Positions 9,198 through 20,224 of a stretch of DNA of 64,000 bases are shown here, piece after piece. The stretch covers positions 1 through 64,000 of the forward strand of contig JAJQAC010000015.1 in the NCBI GenBank assembly GCA_021204025.1, written 5' to 3'. Positions within the stretch are counted from its first letter, which is position 1; every line of letters starts with the position of its first letter. The notes under the pieces were generated by a model that was given only the letters and a program-made list of their open reading frames with translations, was not told the DNA's origin and searched no databases. A program made the translations under genes and the position numbers. This stretch comes from Clostridiales bacterium (GTDB taxonomy: Bacteria; Bacillota; Clostridia; Lachnospirales; Lachnospiraceae).

Positions 9198-9776
9198 ATG
9201 AAGCCAGAGATACTCAGAGCGGCGGACGCGATGCAGCTGCAATCAGCGGGGGTAAGGGGATATGTTCACCTGTACTGCGGAGACGGGAAAGGTAAGACGA
9301 CGGCGGCTGTCGGACTGGCGATCCGGGCGGCCGGACATGATAAGAAGGTGCTGATTTCCCGTTTTTTAAAGAACGATGACTCCGGAGAGGTAGCCGTGTT
9401 GAAGCAGATTCCGCAGATTACAGTACTGCCGTGCAGGGAGAGGTTTGGTTTTGCCTTTCGTATGACGGAGGAAGAGCGAAAACGGGCTGCTGCCTGTTAT
9501 ACAGGGCAGTTCCGGGAAACGCTCCGGATGGCCGCGGATGGACGGTTTGACATCCTGATCCTGGATGAGATCGTGGCGGCGTGTCAATATGCGCTGGTGG
9601 CCGAAGAGGAGCTGCTGGATTTTCTTGAAAACCGTCCTGCTTTTCTGGAGGTGGTCCTTACAGGCCGGAATCCTTCGGAGGCAATGAGAGAGAAGGCGGA
9701 CTATATTTCCGAGATCCGGATGGAGCGACATCCATTCTCAAGGGGCATCGCCGCGAGAGAAGGGATCGAATATTAA
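9198..9776 (+). CDS. cobO: Cob(I)yrinic acid a,c-diamide adenosyltransferase (CobO/BtuR type)
   Basis: A 192-residue enzyme that adenosylates corrinoids with ATP to make coenzyme B12 forms. Diagnostic features are GYVHLYCGDGKGKTTAAVGLAIRA (P-loop of CobA/CobO/BtuR), ILDEIVAA and the C-terminal VVLTGRNPS. AGAGG is 7 bases before ATG 9198, so this start is preferred over ATG 9192. No other cobalamin genes are adjacent, so it may serve salvage. A cobalamin-type radical SAM protein is encoded about 52 kb away in the window, but no link is implied. Confidence 0.88.
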   Translation: MKPEILRAADAMQLQSAGVRGYVHLYCGDGKGKTTAAVGLAIRAAGHDKKVLISRFLKNDDSGEVAVLKQIPQITVLPCRERFGFAFRMTEEERKRAAACYTGQFRETLRMAADGRFDILILDEIVAACQYALVAEEELLDFLENRPAFLEVVLTGRNPSEAMREKADYISEIRMERHPFSRGIAAREGIEY

Positions 9777-9819
9777 AAAACCAATAGCTACACCAAATAA
9801 ACAAAAGGAGAACATTGCT

Positions 9820-10140
9820 ATGGCAGAGAAGAAATTTACGGAAGAGCCGGAAGAGGAGATGACCGTGACACTGGATCTGGATGACGGGACACAGGTGGAA
9901 TGTGTTGTGCTGACGATCTTTGAAGCGGGAGAGAGAGATTACATCGCCCTGCTTCCGATTGAGGGCGAGGAAGCAGAGAGCGGAGAGGTTTATCTGTATC
10001 GCTATGTGGAGGATGCGGACGGCGAGCCGAGCCTGGATAATATTGAGGACGATGAGGAATATGAGATCGTTTCCCAGGCGTTTGACGAGCTCCTTGAGGA
10101 TATGGAATACGACGAAGATATTGATGAAGATTCTATGTAG
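9820..10140 (+). CDS. DUF1292 family protein
   Basis: A 106-residue very acidic protein with the DUF1292 pattern: TVTLDLDDGTQVECVVLTIFE, then YIALLPIE, VYLYRYVED and YEIVSQAFDEL. The C-terminus is almost wholly acidic (EDMEYDEDIDEDSM). Members such as YrzB are widespread in Firmicutes and lack a known function. AAAGGAG precedes the ATG. It ends in a separate unit just upstream of a strong promoter for the next gene. Confidence 0.85.
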   Translation: MAEKKFTEEPEEEMTVTLDLDDGTQVECVVLTIFEAGERDYIALLPIEGEEAESGEVYLYRYVEDADGEPSLDNIEDDEEYEIVSQAFDELLEDMEYDEDIDEDSM

Positions 10141-10181
10141 GAAACGTCATAAAATCGAAAGATTTTGAAAGATTAATTTCG

Positions 10182-10211
10182 TTGACAGGCGAGGGGGTCT
10201 GCCCGTATGAT
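10182..10211 (+). promoter_or_regulatory. SigA promoter for choline-binding-repeat genes
   Basis: Consensus TTGACA (10182-10187) and TATGAT (10206-10211) with an 18-bp spacer, followed by a leader of about 110 bp to the first choline-binding-repeat gene. Confidence 0.75.
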
Positions 10212-10326
10212 TAAGGTCAGAGTAAATGTAATGTGATATTGTGATGAGAAAACCGGTATCGCTTACTTGATCGTAACATGAGGGTATCCCCCTCTGGAAC
10301 ATTCAGAGATACAGGAGGTTGCGGAT

Positions 10327-10854
10327 ATGAGAAAACCATGGATGAAAATTCTTGCCGGGGCAATGTTGATCTCCACGCTGGTTTCGACGGCGGCTTTTGC
10401 GGCGGGATGGGAGAAGATGGACAGCAAGTGGTATTACAGACTGGACGACGGTACCTGCCTGACCAGCAGCTGGATCGAGTCGGAGGATGAGACGACGAGC
10501 TATTGGGTGGGAAGCGACGGCGTGATGGCAGCGAGCAGCTGGATCCAGGACGGCGACGCCTGGTATTATGCGGGCGCGGACGGATCTCTTCTCACCAGTC
10601 AGCTGATCGGGATCGATAATAATACGACCTGGTACTGGGTGGATGAGGACGGCGTAATGGTAACAAACGAGTGGATTCAGACCGAGGATGGTTCCTGGTA
10701 TTATTTCGGCTCGGACGGGAAAGCCTATAAGAGCGGCTGGTATAACATTGAGGGAGACGATTATTATTTCCTTAAGAGCAGCAAACTTGCAGTCAACGCG
10801 CTGATTCCCGGCGGCGGTTCTGTAGATGAAAATGGGAGAAAGATCAGCTATTAA
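10327..10854 (+). CDS. Secreted choline-binding-repeat (cell-wall-binding) protein
   Basis: A 175-residue exported protein. A signal peptide (MRKPWMKILAGAMLISTLVST then AAFAA) is followed entirely by about six aromatic 20-residue cell-wall-binding repeats of the form W-x-x-x-D-G-x-W-Y-Y (KWYYRLDDG, AWYYAGADGSLLTSQ, SWYYFGSDGKAYKSGWY). Such repeats bind choline or related wall polymers. No catalytic domain is present, so it is a wall-binding module alone. AGGAGGTTGCGGAT precedes the ATG. The next gene, of the same type, begins 34 bp after its stop, so the two form an operon and probably arose by duplication. Confidence 0.85.
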   Translation: MRKPWMKILAGAMLISTLVSTAAFAAGWEKMDSKWYYRLDDGTCLTSSWIESEDETTSYWVGSDGVMAASSWIQDGDAWYYAGADGSLLTSQLIGIDNNTTWYWVDEDGVMVTNEWIQTEDGSWYYFGSDGKAYKSGWYNIEGDDYYFLKSSKLAVNALIPGGGSVDENGRKISY

Positions 10855-10888
10855 GCAAAGGATATCATGGGAAGGAAGGGGGCCGACG

Positions 10889-11290
10889 GTGAGATCCTTG
10901 ATTCGGAAAATTTATGTTCTGATGCCGGTTCTGTTTCTGACACTGATGTTTTGCGGCAGCGTATATGCACAGACGGAGAGTAACTGGGAGTACAGAGACG
11001 GCAACTGGTATTATACGGATGCCAATGGGAAGCAGGCAAAAAACCAGTGGCTTAAGACCGGAAGTACGTTATACTGGATGAATGAGGATGGTACGATGGC
11101 GACGGACACCTGGATCCAGAGAGAAAAACAATGGTATTATCTGGATGGTTCCGGCGCAGCCGTGACTGGCTGGAAAGAAATCGACGGGAAATGGTATTAT
11201 TTTGAAAAAGAGACTTTTACCATGGCGACGAACACTACGATCGGAAGCTGGTATGTGGGCGCGGACGGCGCATGGGATCCGTCAAAGTGA
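10889..11290 (+). CDS. Second secreted choline-binding-repeat protein
   Basis: A 133-residue protein starting with GTG at 10889, preceded by GGAAGGGGG. This start yields a proper signal peptide (RSLIRKIYVLMPVLFLTLMF ending CGSVYAQ); the longer reading frame from 10826 would bury it. Four or five aromatic wall-binding repeats follow (NWYYTDANGKQAKNQWLK, QWYYLDGSGAAVTGWKE, KWYYFEKETFTMATN). As in the gene upstream, there is no enzyme domain. Confidence 0.8.
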   Translation: MRSLIRKIYVLMPVLFLTLMFCGSVYAQTESNWEYRDGNWYYTDANGKQAKNQWLKTGSTLYWMNEDGTMATDTWIQREKQWYYLDGSGAAVTGWKEIDGKWYYFEKETFTMATNTTIGSWYVGADGAWDPSK

Positions 11291-11320
11291 TGAGTAGAAA
11301 AATAAAATGGGATGACAGAA

Positions 11321-11346
11321 GGATCGGCAGTCACCGGTCCTTTTTT
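11321..11346 (+). terminator. Intrinsic terminator after choline-binding-repeat operon
   Basis: GGATCGG and CCGGTCC form a 7-bp stem (one G-T pair) with a 6-base loop, followed by six T residues. Confidence 0.75.
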
Positions 11347-11380
11347 ATTTCATAGGAAGGTACGTCCTATGAAATAAAAA
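11342..11380. repeat. Perfect 16-bp inverted repeat, T-tract/A-tract flanked
   Basis: Arms at 11342-11357 and 11365-11380 are perfectly complementary around a 7-base loop. The outer parts are TTTTTAT and ATAAAAA and the inner ends are AGGA and TCCT. A hairpin of the same design but different middle sequence lies at 44967-45005. It can terminate transcription in both directions. Confidence 0.7.
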
Positions 11381-11397
11381 GTCTCCGACGGATCGCA

Positions 11398-11471
11398 CTG
11401 CGGCGGAGTGGAATTATGTCGCTAAAGCGACCCGCCGCAGGCGGAGAATCCTGCTTTGCAGGATTCTTTTT
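11398..11471. repeat. GC-rich palindromic intergenic repeat plus terminator hairpin
   Basis: CTGCGGCGG and CCGCCGCAG enclose GGAATTATGTCGC-TAAA-GCGAC. The same GGAATTATGTCGCT core, reversed and with other arms, occurs near 44860-44890. A second hairpin (AGAATCCTGC / GCAGGATTCT) followed by T residues forms an intrinsic terminator at 11445-11471. The rest of 11291-11635 holds a degenerate GGGCCGGGTAAGGAAT repeat near 11478 and no gene. Confidence 0.6.
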
Positions 11472-11572
11472 CATGCGCAGGGCCGGGTAAGGAATGGAAT
11501 TTTTGCGGCTGGGCTGATGCCGCATAGGATTCATTATTTCGTGAATGTGACAGAAATATCTTTTAATGCTGA

Positions 11573-11601
11573 TTTACAAAAGCTGGATAATTGGTTATAA
11601 T
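11573..11601 (+). promoter_or_regulatory. Promoter of the ATP synthase operon
   Basis: TTTACA (11573-11578), a 17-bp spacer and consensus TATAAT (11596-11601). The position implies a transcript start near 11608, which rules out the TTG at 11591 as the first gene's start. Confidence 0.75.
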
Positions 11602-11635
11602 AAAACGCAGGGATTTTGAAACGTTTGGAAGTGAG

Positions 11636-11974
11636 GTGATCGGGCTGCATTTCAGAAAAAGTGTATTTCGCAATCTAGTCATGATCTCGCAGCTTGGCAT
11701 CAGTGTGATGACGCCGATCTTTCTCTGCGTTTTTATCGGATATCAGATTGATTCCCGGCTGGGGACGATCTGGATAATCCCTCTGCTGATTCTGGGAGTG
11801 CTGGCAGGCGGACGGTGCGCCTGGCAGCTTGTCTTGCGTATGATGGAAGAAGAACGGCGCGAAAACGAAAAAATCCGCCGCGAAGAATTAAGCCATCGCG
11901 CCGCGCAGGAAACGCAGGTCAGCAGACCAAAGCAGCCAAGCCGTATTAACAGGCGGAAACAGACAGGAGGATGA
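11636..11974 (+). CDS. AtpZ/AtpI-like small membrane protein
   Basis: A 112-residue protein at the head of the ATP synthase operon. Two transmembrane helices (about 20-38 and 44-64) precede a charged, Arg/Glu/Gln-rich cytoplasmic tail. Gene position, size and topology match the AtpZ/AtpI proteins that assist c-ring assembly or Mg2+ supply. The GTG start at 11636 is chosen because the promoter -10 overlaps the upstream TTG. The frame is open further upstream, so the start is uncertain. It ends 3 bp before the next start codon. Confidence 0.65.
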   Translation: MIGLHFRKSVFRNLVMISQLGISVMTPIFLCVFIGYQIDSRLGTIWIIPLLILGVLAGGRCAWQLVLRMMEEERRENEKIRREELSHRAAQETQVSRPKQPSRINRRKQTGG

Positions 11975-11977
11975 CGA

Positions 11978-12484
11978 ATGCTTTACTGGCTTTCCAAATC
12001 TACAAAGAGAACGCTGGCTGAGATGTCAGTTGGCGTGATCCTTTTTAATCTGCTTCTGGGAATGGCGGCAGCGCTGATTTTACCGGGAACTTCTTATCCG
12101 GTGATGCCGGTTATCAAGGGGTTATGTGTGGGAATGGCGGCAGCGATTCTGATGCTGATCCACATGGCGGACACGATAGAGAGAAGCCTGCAAAGCGGTG
12201 ATCCCGATTATGCGAGAAAGACGACGATCGCCCAGAGCATGCTGCGCAAGGGGGTTTTTATTGCCGCAATCTTTCTTTGCTGGTATTTTCTCCGTGCAGA
12301 TCTGCTTGCGATTGTCATTGGGACGATGGGGATGAAAGCAGGCGCGTATCTGCAGCCGCTGATTCACAGAATTTCCGGGGGACAGGACAATGCCTGTGCC
12401 GGACCGCAGGAGGGTATCGGCCTGGCTGGAGACCTGGAGCCGGAGACAGCTTCAAATGAAAAGCTAGAAGAAAGGAGGACCTAA
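11978..12484 (+). CDS. atpI: ATP synthase subunit I-like membrane protein
   Basis: A 168-residue protein with four predicted transmembrane helices (about 16-36, 43-61, 87-103, 107-125) and a polar C-terminal tail. It lies between the AtpZ-like gene and atpB, where AtpI is encoded, and has the general AtpI pattern (KRTLAEMSVGVILFNLLLG; SMLRKGVFIAAIFLCWYF). AtpI is a dedicated chaperone for c-ring formation, especially in sodium ATP synthases. Its sequence is divergent, so the assignment rests on context and topology. Confidence 0.7.
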   Translation: MLYWLSKSTKRTLAEMSVGVILFNLLLGMAAALILPGTSYPVMPVIKGLCVGMAAAILMLIHMADTIERSLQSGDPDYARKTTIAQSMLRKGVFIAAIFLCWYFLRADLLAIVIGTMGMKAGAYLQPLIHRISGGQDNACAGPQEGIGLAGDLEPETASNEKLEERRT

Positions 12485-12487
12485 TGT

Positions 12488-13189
12488 ATGGGACTGTTGA
12501 TTTCCAATGAGCCTGACTTTATGATACACGGCGTTCTGGAATATCAGATGTTCGGTCAGAGCTTTTGGATTACGACGACCACCATAGGGGCATGGATTGT
12601 CACGATTCTGCTCTTGATTTTCGGCGTTCTTGCCAACCGTGCGTTAAAGAATGCAACCGATGTGCCAGGGGCATTTCAGAACGCGCTTGAATATGGCTAT
12701 GAGATGCTGGAAAAGATGGGCAACAGCATCCTGGGCGGAAATACGCGGCGGTTTATCAATTACATCGGGACGATTTTCCTGTTCATCCTGTTGTGTAATC
12801 TGAGCGGTCTGCTGGGGCTTCGCGCTCCGACGGCGGATTACGGTGTGACATTTCTGCTGGGAGTGTTTACCTTCTGTATTGTGAACTATCAGGGCATCAA
12901 AAACAGAGGGATACGGCATTTTACCTGTCTGTTTGAGCCGACGCCGGTGTTATTCCCGATTAACCTGATCGGCGAGCTGGCAAACCCGCTGTCTATCTCC
13001 CTGCGTCTGTTTGCGAATCTGCTCTCAGGCGTAATTATCATGGGATTGTGGTACGGCATGATGCCGATCTTCGTGGATATCGCGATCCCCGCGGCGCTTC
13101 ACGCGTACTGCGACCTGTTTTCCGGATGCATTCAGACTTATGTGTTCTGTATGCTGACAATGGTATATGTCAATGACAAACTGGAATAA
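12488..13189 (+). CDS. atpB: ATP synthase F0 subunit a
   Basis: A 233-residue membrane subunit forming the ion half-channels next to the c-ring. The key helix reads ELANPLSISLRLFANLLSG and includes the essential stator Arg (SLRLF). Five or six hydrophobic helices are present, ending with CIQTYVFCMLTMVYVNDKLE. AGGAGG precedes the start. It is followed by atpE after a short AT-rich gap. Confidence 0.95.
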   Translation: MGLLISNEPDFMIHGVLEYQMFGQSFWITTTTIGAWIVTILLLIFGVLANRALKNATDVPGAFQNALEYGYEMLEKMGNSILGGNTRRFINYIGTIFLFILLCNLSGLLGLRAPTADYGVTFLLGVFTFCIVNYQGIKNRGIRHFTCLFEPTPVLFPINLIGELANPLSISLRLFANLLSGVIIMGLWYGMMPIFVDIAIPAALHAYCDLFSGCIQTYVFCMLTMVYVNDKLE

Positions 13190-13222
13190 TTAAAAATTCA
13201 TATAATTATTAAAATTTTTTAG

Positions 13223-13492
<270 letters not shown>

Positions 13493-13541
13493 TCTGTGGG
13501 AGGTCATCAGAGAAGAATGGCAGCGAAAGGAGGCATAAGAC

Positions 13542-14057
13542 TTGGACAGACTGATAGGATTTGATCCCCAGTTACTGCATGACGCGGTACTGACCGGCAT
13601 CAATGTCTTCATATTGTTCTTTGCACTGTCCTATCTGCTTTTCAATCCGGTCCGCGAGGTTCTGGAAAAGAGAAGAAAGAAGATTTCGGACGAACTCGAC
13701 CAGGCTGCCGCGGATAAAACCGACGCGGGAGCACTCAAGGCGGAGTATGAAGCAAAATTAAAGGATATTAACAAAGAAGCGGAAGAAATTCTCGAAGCGG
13801 CGCGCCGGAAGGCAAAGATTCGCGAGGACGAGATTATAGGAGAAGCCAGAGCGGAAGCGGCCCGGATTATTGAACGCGGCAGCCGCGAGGCGGAGCTGGA
13901 GAAAAAGAAAGCGGCGGACGAGCTGAAACTCGAGCTGGTCAATATAGCCGCGATGATGGCCGAAAAAGCGATCGGCAACTCCATCACCGTTCAGATTCAG
14001 GACACATTGATCGATGAGACTTTGAAGGAGATGGGTGAGAGTACATGGCAAAGCTAG
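13542..14057 (+). CDS. atpF: ATP synthase F0 subunit b
   Basis: A 171-residue peripheral stalk subunit. One N-terminal transmembrane helix (about 14-32, LTGINVFILFFALSYLLF) is followed by a long charged coiled coil rich in Ala, Glu, Lys and Arg. Translation begins at TTG 13542, 8 bp after AAAGGAGG; no in-frame ATG is near. The 3' end overlaps atpH by 13 bp, suggesting translational coupling. Confidence 0.93.
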   Translation: MDRLIGFDPQLLHDAVLTGINVFILFFALSYLLFNPVREVLEKRRKKISDELDQAAADKTDAGALKAEYEAKLKDINKEAEEILEAARRKAKIREDEIIGEARAEAARIIERGSREAELEKKKAADELKLELVNIAAMMAEKAIGNSITVQIQDTLIDETLKEMGESTWQS

Positions 14058-14605
14058 TTTCAAAGGTGTACGGAGACGCCCTGTTTGAGACGGCCATGGA
14101 AAGCGGCAGGATGGATGTGTTTTATGAGGAAGCACAGGGGCTGATCCGCATATTTGACGATAACCCGCAGATGACGGTTCTGCTGAATCATCCGCGGATC
14201 TCGAAGGAAGAAAAAACAGCCGTCATGCATCAGATTTTCTCCGGCAAAGTGCAGGAAGAGATGACGAGCTTCTTAAAGCTCGTTGTAGAAAAAGAGAGGC
14301 AGGATGAGATCGTTCCGATCCTGCGGTATTTTATCGGGCAGGTACGGGAATATAAAAAGATCGGCACGGTAAATGTAACCAGCGCGGCTGCGCTGTCGGC
14401 GAAGCAGAAAGAGACTCTTGAGAAAAAGCTGCTCGCGACGACTTCGTACAAAAAGTTCGAGATGAGTTACCAGGTTGATACCGGTTTAATCGGCGGCATG
14501 GTGATCCGGATCGGCGACCGCGTGGTGGACAGCAGTATCAGAACACGGCTTTACCAGCTGAAGAAAGAGCTTTCGGCACTTCAGCTGAGCCAGGATATCG
14601 GCTGA
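14045..14605 (+). CDS. atpH: ATP synthase F1 subunit delta
   Basis: A 186-residue subunit linking F1 to the b stalk. The N-terminal helical domain (KVYGDALFETAMESGRMDVFYEEA) and the C-terminal signature DTGLIGGMVIRIGDRVVDSSIRTRL are diagnostic. The start codon lies inside the end of atpF. Confidence 0.95.
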   Translation: MAKLVSKVYGDALFETAMESGRMDVFYEEAQGLIRIFDDNPQMTVLLNHPRISKEEKTAVMHQIFSGKVQEEMTSFLKLVVEKERQDEIVPILRYFIGQVREYKKIGTVNVTSAAALSAKQKETLEKKLLATTSYKKFEMSYQVDTGLIGGMVIRIGDRVVDSSIRTRLYQLKKELSALQLSQDIG

Positions 14606-14635
14606 TAGGAGGTCTGGATATCCGGGAGATCATAG

Positions 14636-16156
<1,521 letters not shown>

Positions 16157-16207
16157 ACCGGTGCGGGACGAAGTCCTGAATAAAGATTAGGATGGAGGAA
16201 TGGTATC

Positions 16208-17074
16208 ATGGCATCCATGAGAGATATTAAGCGCAGAAAAGCCAGTATCCAGAGCACCGGCCAGATCACAAAAGCGATGAAGCTGGTTTCCACCGTCAAG
16301 CTGCAGAAATCCAGAAATAAAGCGGAAAGTTCCAAACCGTATTTCCGTCTGATGTATGAGACGATCGCGGACATGCTGAAACATTCCGAGCAGATGGAAC
16401 ACAAGTACCTGAAAGCAGGCGCTTCGGATCGTAAAGCGGTGATCGCGATTACTTCCAACCGCGGTCTTGCGGGCGGTTATAACAATAATATTGTCAAACT
16501 GATTGTTGGCGACGACAATCTGCCGGCGGATAAGACCGATGTTTATGCTATCGGACGTAAGGGCCGCGATAGCCTGGCTCGTAAGGGCTACAAGATTGCA
16601 CAGGATGATTCTGAGGTGATTAACGCGCCGCTTTATCAGGACGCCGCGGATCTGTCCAGAGAACTGCTGGAAGCATTTGGGCAGGGCGAGATCGGCGAGA
16701 TTTATCTGGCATACACGTCGTTCAAGAATACAGTGGTGCATAACCCGACGCTGATCAAACTTCTTCCGATTACATTGGAGGAAGAAGAGGGATCCGGGGA
16801 GCCCAGGAGCGCGCAGGCGCTGATGAATTATGAGCCTAACGCGGAAGAAGTCCTGGACATGATTATCCCGAAATATATGAGCAGTCTGATTTATGGAGCT
16901 TTACTGGAAGCGGTTGCCAGTGAAAACGGCGCCCGTATGACCGCGATGGACTCCGCGACAAACAATGCGGAGGAGATGCTGGAAAAGCTGGAACTGCAGT
17001 ATAACCGTGCGCGCCAGGGCGCGATTACCCAGGAGCTGACGGAGATTATTGCCGGTGCGAACGCGATCTCATAG
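16208..17074 (+). CDS. atpG: ATP synthase F1 subunit gamma
   Basis: A 288-residue central rotor shaft. The N-terminal helix begins MRDIKRRKASIQSTGQITKAM and the C-terminal helix contains the conserved KLELQYNRARQGAITQELTE-type ending. The middle has the SNRGLAGGYN motif. GGATGGAGG precedes the start. Confidence 0.96.
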   Translation: MASMRDIKRRKASIQSTGQITKAMKLVSTVKLQKSRNKAESSKPYFRLMYETIADMLKHSEQMEHKYLKAGASDRKAVIAITSNRGLAGGYNNNIVKLIVGDDNLPADKTDVYAIGRKGRDSLARKGYKIAQDDSEVINAPLYQDAADLSRELLEAFGQGEIGEIYLAYTSFKNTVVHNPTLIKLLPITLEEEEGSGEPRSAQALMNYEPNAEEVLDMIIPKYMSSLIYGALLEAVASENGARMTAMDSATNNAEEMLEKLELQYNRARQGAITQELTEIIAGANAIS

Positions 17075-17120
17075 AGATATCAGACGCGTGAAGACAGGCA
17101 TGGATATTGATAAAGTTTAA

Positions 17121-18527
<1,407 letters not shown>

Positions 18528-18541
18528 GGAGGGATTCGTTT

Positions 18542-18943
18542 ATGGCTGATGTGATGAGGCTTCGTGTGATTACCCCGGAAAAGAGCTTTTACGAGGGGGA
18601 AGCCACGATGGTGGAGCTGACGACTTCGGAAGGAAATATCGGCGTATATCCGCGCCATATCCCGCTGACAGCGGTCATCGCGCCAGGCGTGCTGAAGATT
18701 CATGAGGCTTCCGAAACGAAGGAAGCGACGCTGATGTCGGGATTCCTCACGATCGAGCCGGAAGAGATTACGATCCTGGCGGAGGTCTGTGAGTGGCCGG
18801 AAGAGATCGATGTAAAACGCGCAGAGGAAGCAAAAATCCGTGCAGAGAGAAGACTGGCGGATCATGGCGCAGAGATTGATGTGGTCCGGGCAGAGGTCGC
18901 GCTGAAGCGTGCGATGGTGCGTCTGGAAATTGTTGGGAAGTAA
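18542..18943 (+). CDS. atpC: ATP synthase F1 subunit epsilon
   Basis: A 133-residue subunit that couples rotor to F1 and can inhibit hydrolysis. The beta-sandwich begins MRLRVITPEKSFYEGEATMV and contains EGNIGVYPRHIPLTAVI; a two-helix C-terminal domain follows. It starts 15 bp after atpD and ends the operon. Confidence 0.96.
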   Translation: MADVMRLRVITPEKSFYEGEATMVELTTSEGNIGVYPRHIPLTAVIAPGVLKIHEASETKEATLMSGFLTIEPEEITILAEVCEWPEEIDVKRAEEAKIRAERRLADHGAEIDVVRAEVALKRAMVRLEIVGK

Positions 18944-18961
18944 AAAATGAGTGTTTCATGG

Positions 18962-18992
18962 CAGTCCGGCAGAGTTCCTGCCGGACTGTGTT
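18962..18992 (+). terminator. Probable terminator after ATP synthase operon
   Basis: CAGTCCGGCAG and CTGCCGGACTG form an 11-bp perfect stem with a 5-base loop. The following sequence TGTTGT is only weakly T-rich. Confidence 0.6.
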
Positions 18993-19066
18993 GTATGCAC
19001 AGGGGCGCGTAAGGAAATATTCCAGCTGATCATAATTATTACCAGTATCAGGGAGAAAATAACGGG

Positions 19067-20128
19067 ATGGAAATAAAAGCCGGGAAGAACAAAATTTGTT
19101 TACTGGTCGGTTGTCTGCTGTTGGCAGCTGCCGCACTTCTGGAACTGATCGCACGGCACTGCGGAAGTTTTGCTGACTGGTACGCGCGAGGCCCTTACCG
19201 GGTGCTGGTCGGGAGTATTGGACGTTTGACCGGTCTTTTCCCATTTTCTGTTGTAGAACTGCTTTTGTATATCCTGATCATCGGTTGTGTCGTCTGCCTG
19301 ATCGTGAGATGGAGGGAGTCGGTGTGGATCCTTTGCCGGGTTATATGTGTGCTGGGAATCCTGGCGATTTTCTATACGTGCAATTGTGGAATCAATTATT
19401 ATGCGAAAGCGTTTTCCTCGTACGTGGGCCTGGAGGCAGGGCTTCACAGCGAGGAAGAACTGGAGGTGCTGTGTGAATATCTGGTGGATATGGTGAATGA
19501 GAGTGCGAGTGTGGATGCAGACAGGACGGATATGAGTTATCAGTCCGGCAATCAGACGGCCTGGAAACAAGAGAGCGTAGCGGCAATGAAAAAACTGGGA
19601 GAAACATATGAGGTGCTGGGAGGTTTCTATCCCATGCCGAAAGAACTTCTGGTTTCATGGATTCTGTCTGTGCAGCAGCTGTGCGGCGTATATTCTCCTT
19701 TTACGATCGAGGCGAATTTCAACGGTGATATGCCGGATTACAATATCCCACATACCATGTGCCATGAACTGTCACATCTCAGGGGATTTATGCGGGAAGA
19801 TGAGGCAAATTTTATCGGTTATCTGGCCTGCGTCGGTTCCGATAGCAGAGCTTTCCGTTACAGTGGGTATCTGACCGGCTGGGTCTATGCAGGCAACCAG
19901 CTCGCGGCTGCGGACTGGGAGAGATATGCAGAACTAAATGCGACGCTGTGCGAACAGGCTCAGCAGGATCTGCGGGAGAATAATGCCTACTGGGATCAGT
20001 ACGAGGGCAAGGTCGCCGAAGTATCAAATCAGGTCAACGACGCTTACCTGAAAGCAAATGGCAGGGAAGACGGTGTGAAAAGCTATGGACGGATGGTGGA
20101 TCTGATGCTGGCATATTACGGAGATTGA
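19067..20128 (+). CDS. DUF3810 membrane protein with HExxH motif
   Basis: A 353-residue protein with three N-terminal membrane helices (about 7-23, 61-84, 88-107) and a large C-terminal domain, probably outside. HTMCHELSHLRGFMREDEANF at about residue 228 holds HELSH, the zinc-metalloprotease HExxH pattern, followed by EANF that may supply the third ligand. This matches DUF3810, whose function is not established. The architecture suggests a membrane-anchored metallopeptidase. The gene stands alone downstream of the ATP synthase operon. Confidence 0.75.
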   Translation: MEIKAGKNKICLLVGCLLLAAAALLELIARHCGSFADWYARGPYRVLVGSIGRLTGLFPFSVVELLLYILIIGCVVCLIVRWRESVWILCRVICVLGILAIFYTCNCGINYYAKAFSSYVGLEAGLHSEEELEVLCEYLVDMVNESASVDADRTDMSYQSGNQTAWKQESVAAMKKLGETYEVLGGFYPMPKELLVSWILSVQQLCGVYSPFTIEANFNGDMPDYNIPHTMCHELSHLRGFMREDEANFIGYLACVGSDSRAFRYSGYLTGWVYAGNQLAAADWERYAELNATLCEQAQQDLRENNAYWDQYEGKVAEVSNQVNDAYLKANGREDGVKSYGRMVDLMLAYYGD

Positions 20129-20194
20129 TCGGACATATTCTTCTTCCGCAGAGCCGGACTTTTCACATATAAGAGGACTTTCGATCAGTTATAT

Positions 20195-20224
20195 GATAGG
20201 AATCCGCTGACGTGGAATCCTATC
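20195..20224. repeat. Hairpin of the GCTGACG palindrome family at lysR 3' end
   Basis: GATAGGA and TCCTATC arms enclose ATCCGCTGACGTGGAA. The GCTGACG loop recurs in the hairpins near 23070, 23140, 33440, 33550 and 33600. Here the hairpin includes the LysR stop codon (20220-20222) and may serve as its terminator. Confidence 0.5.
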
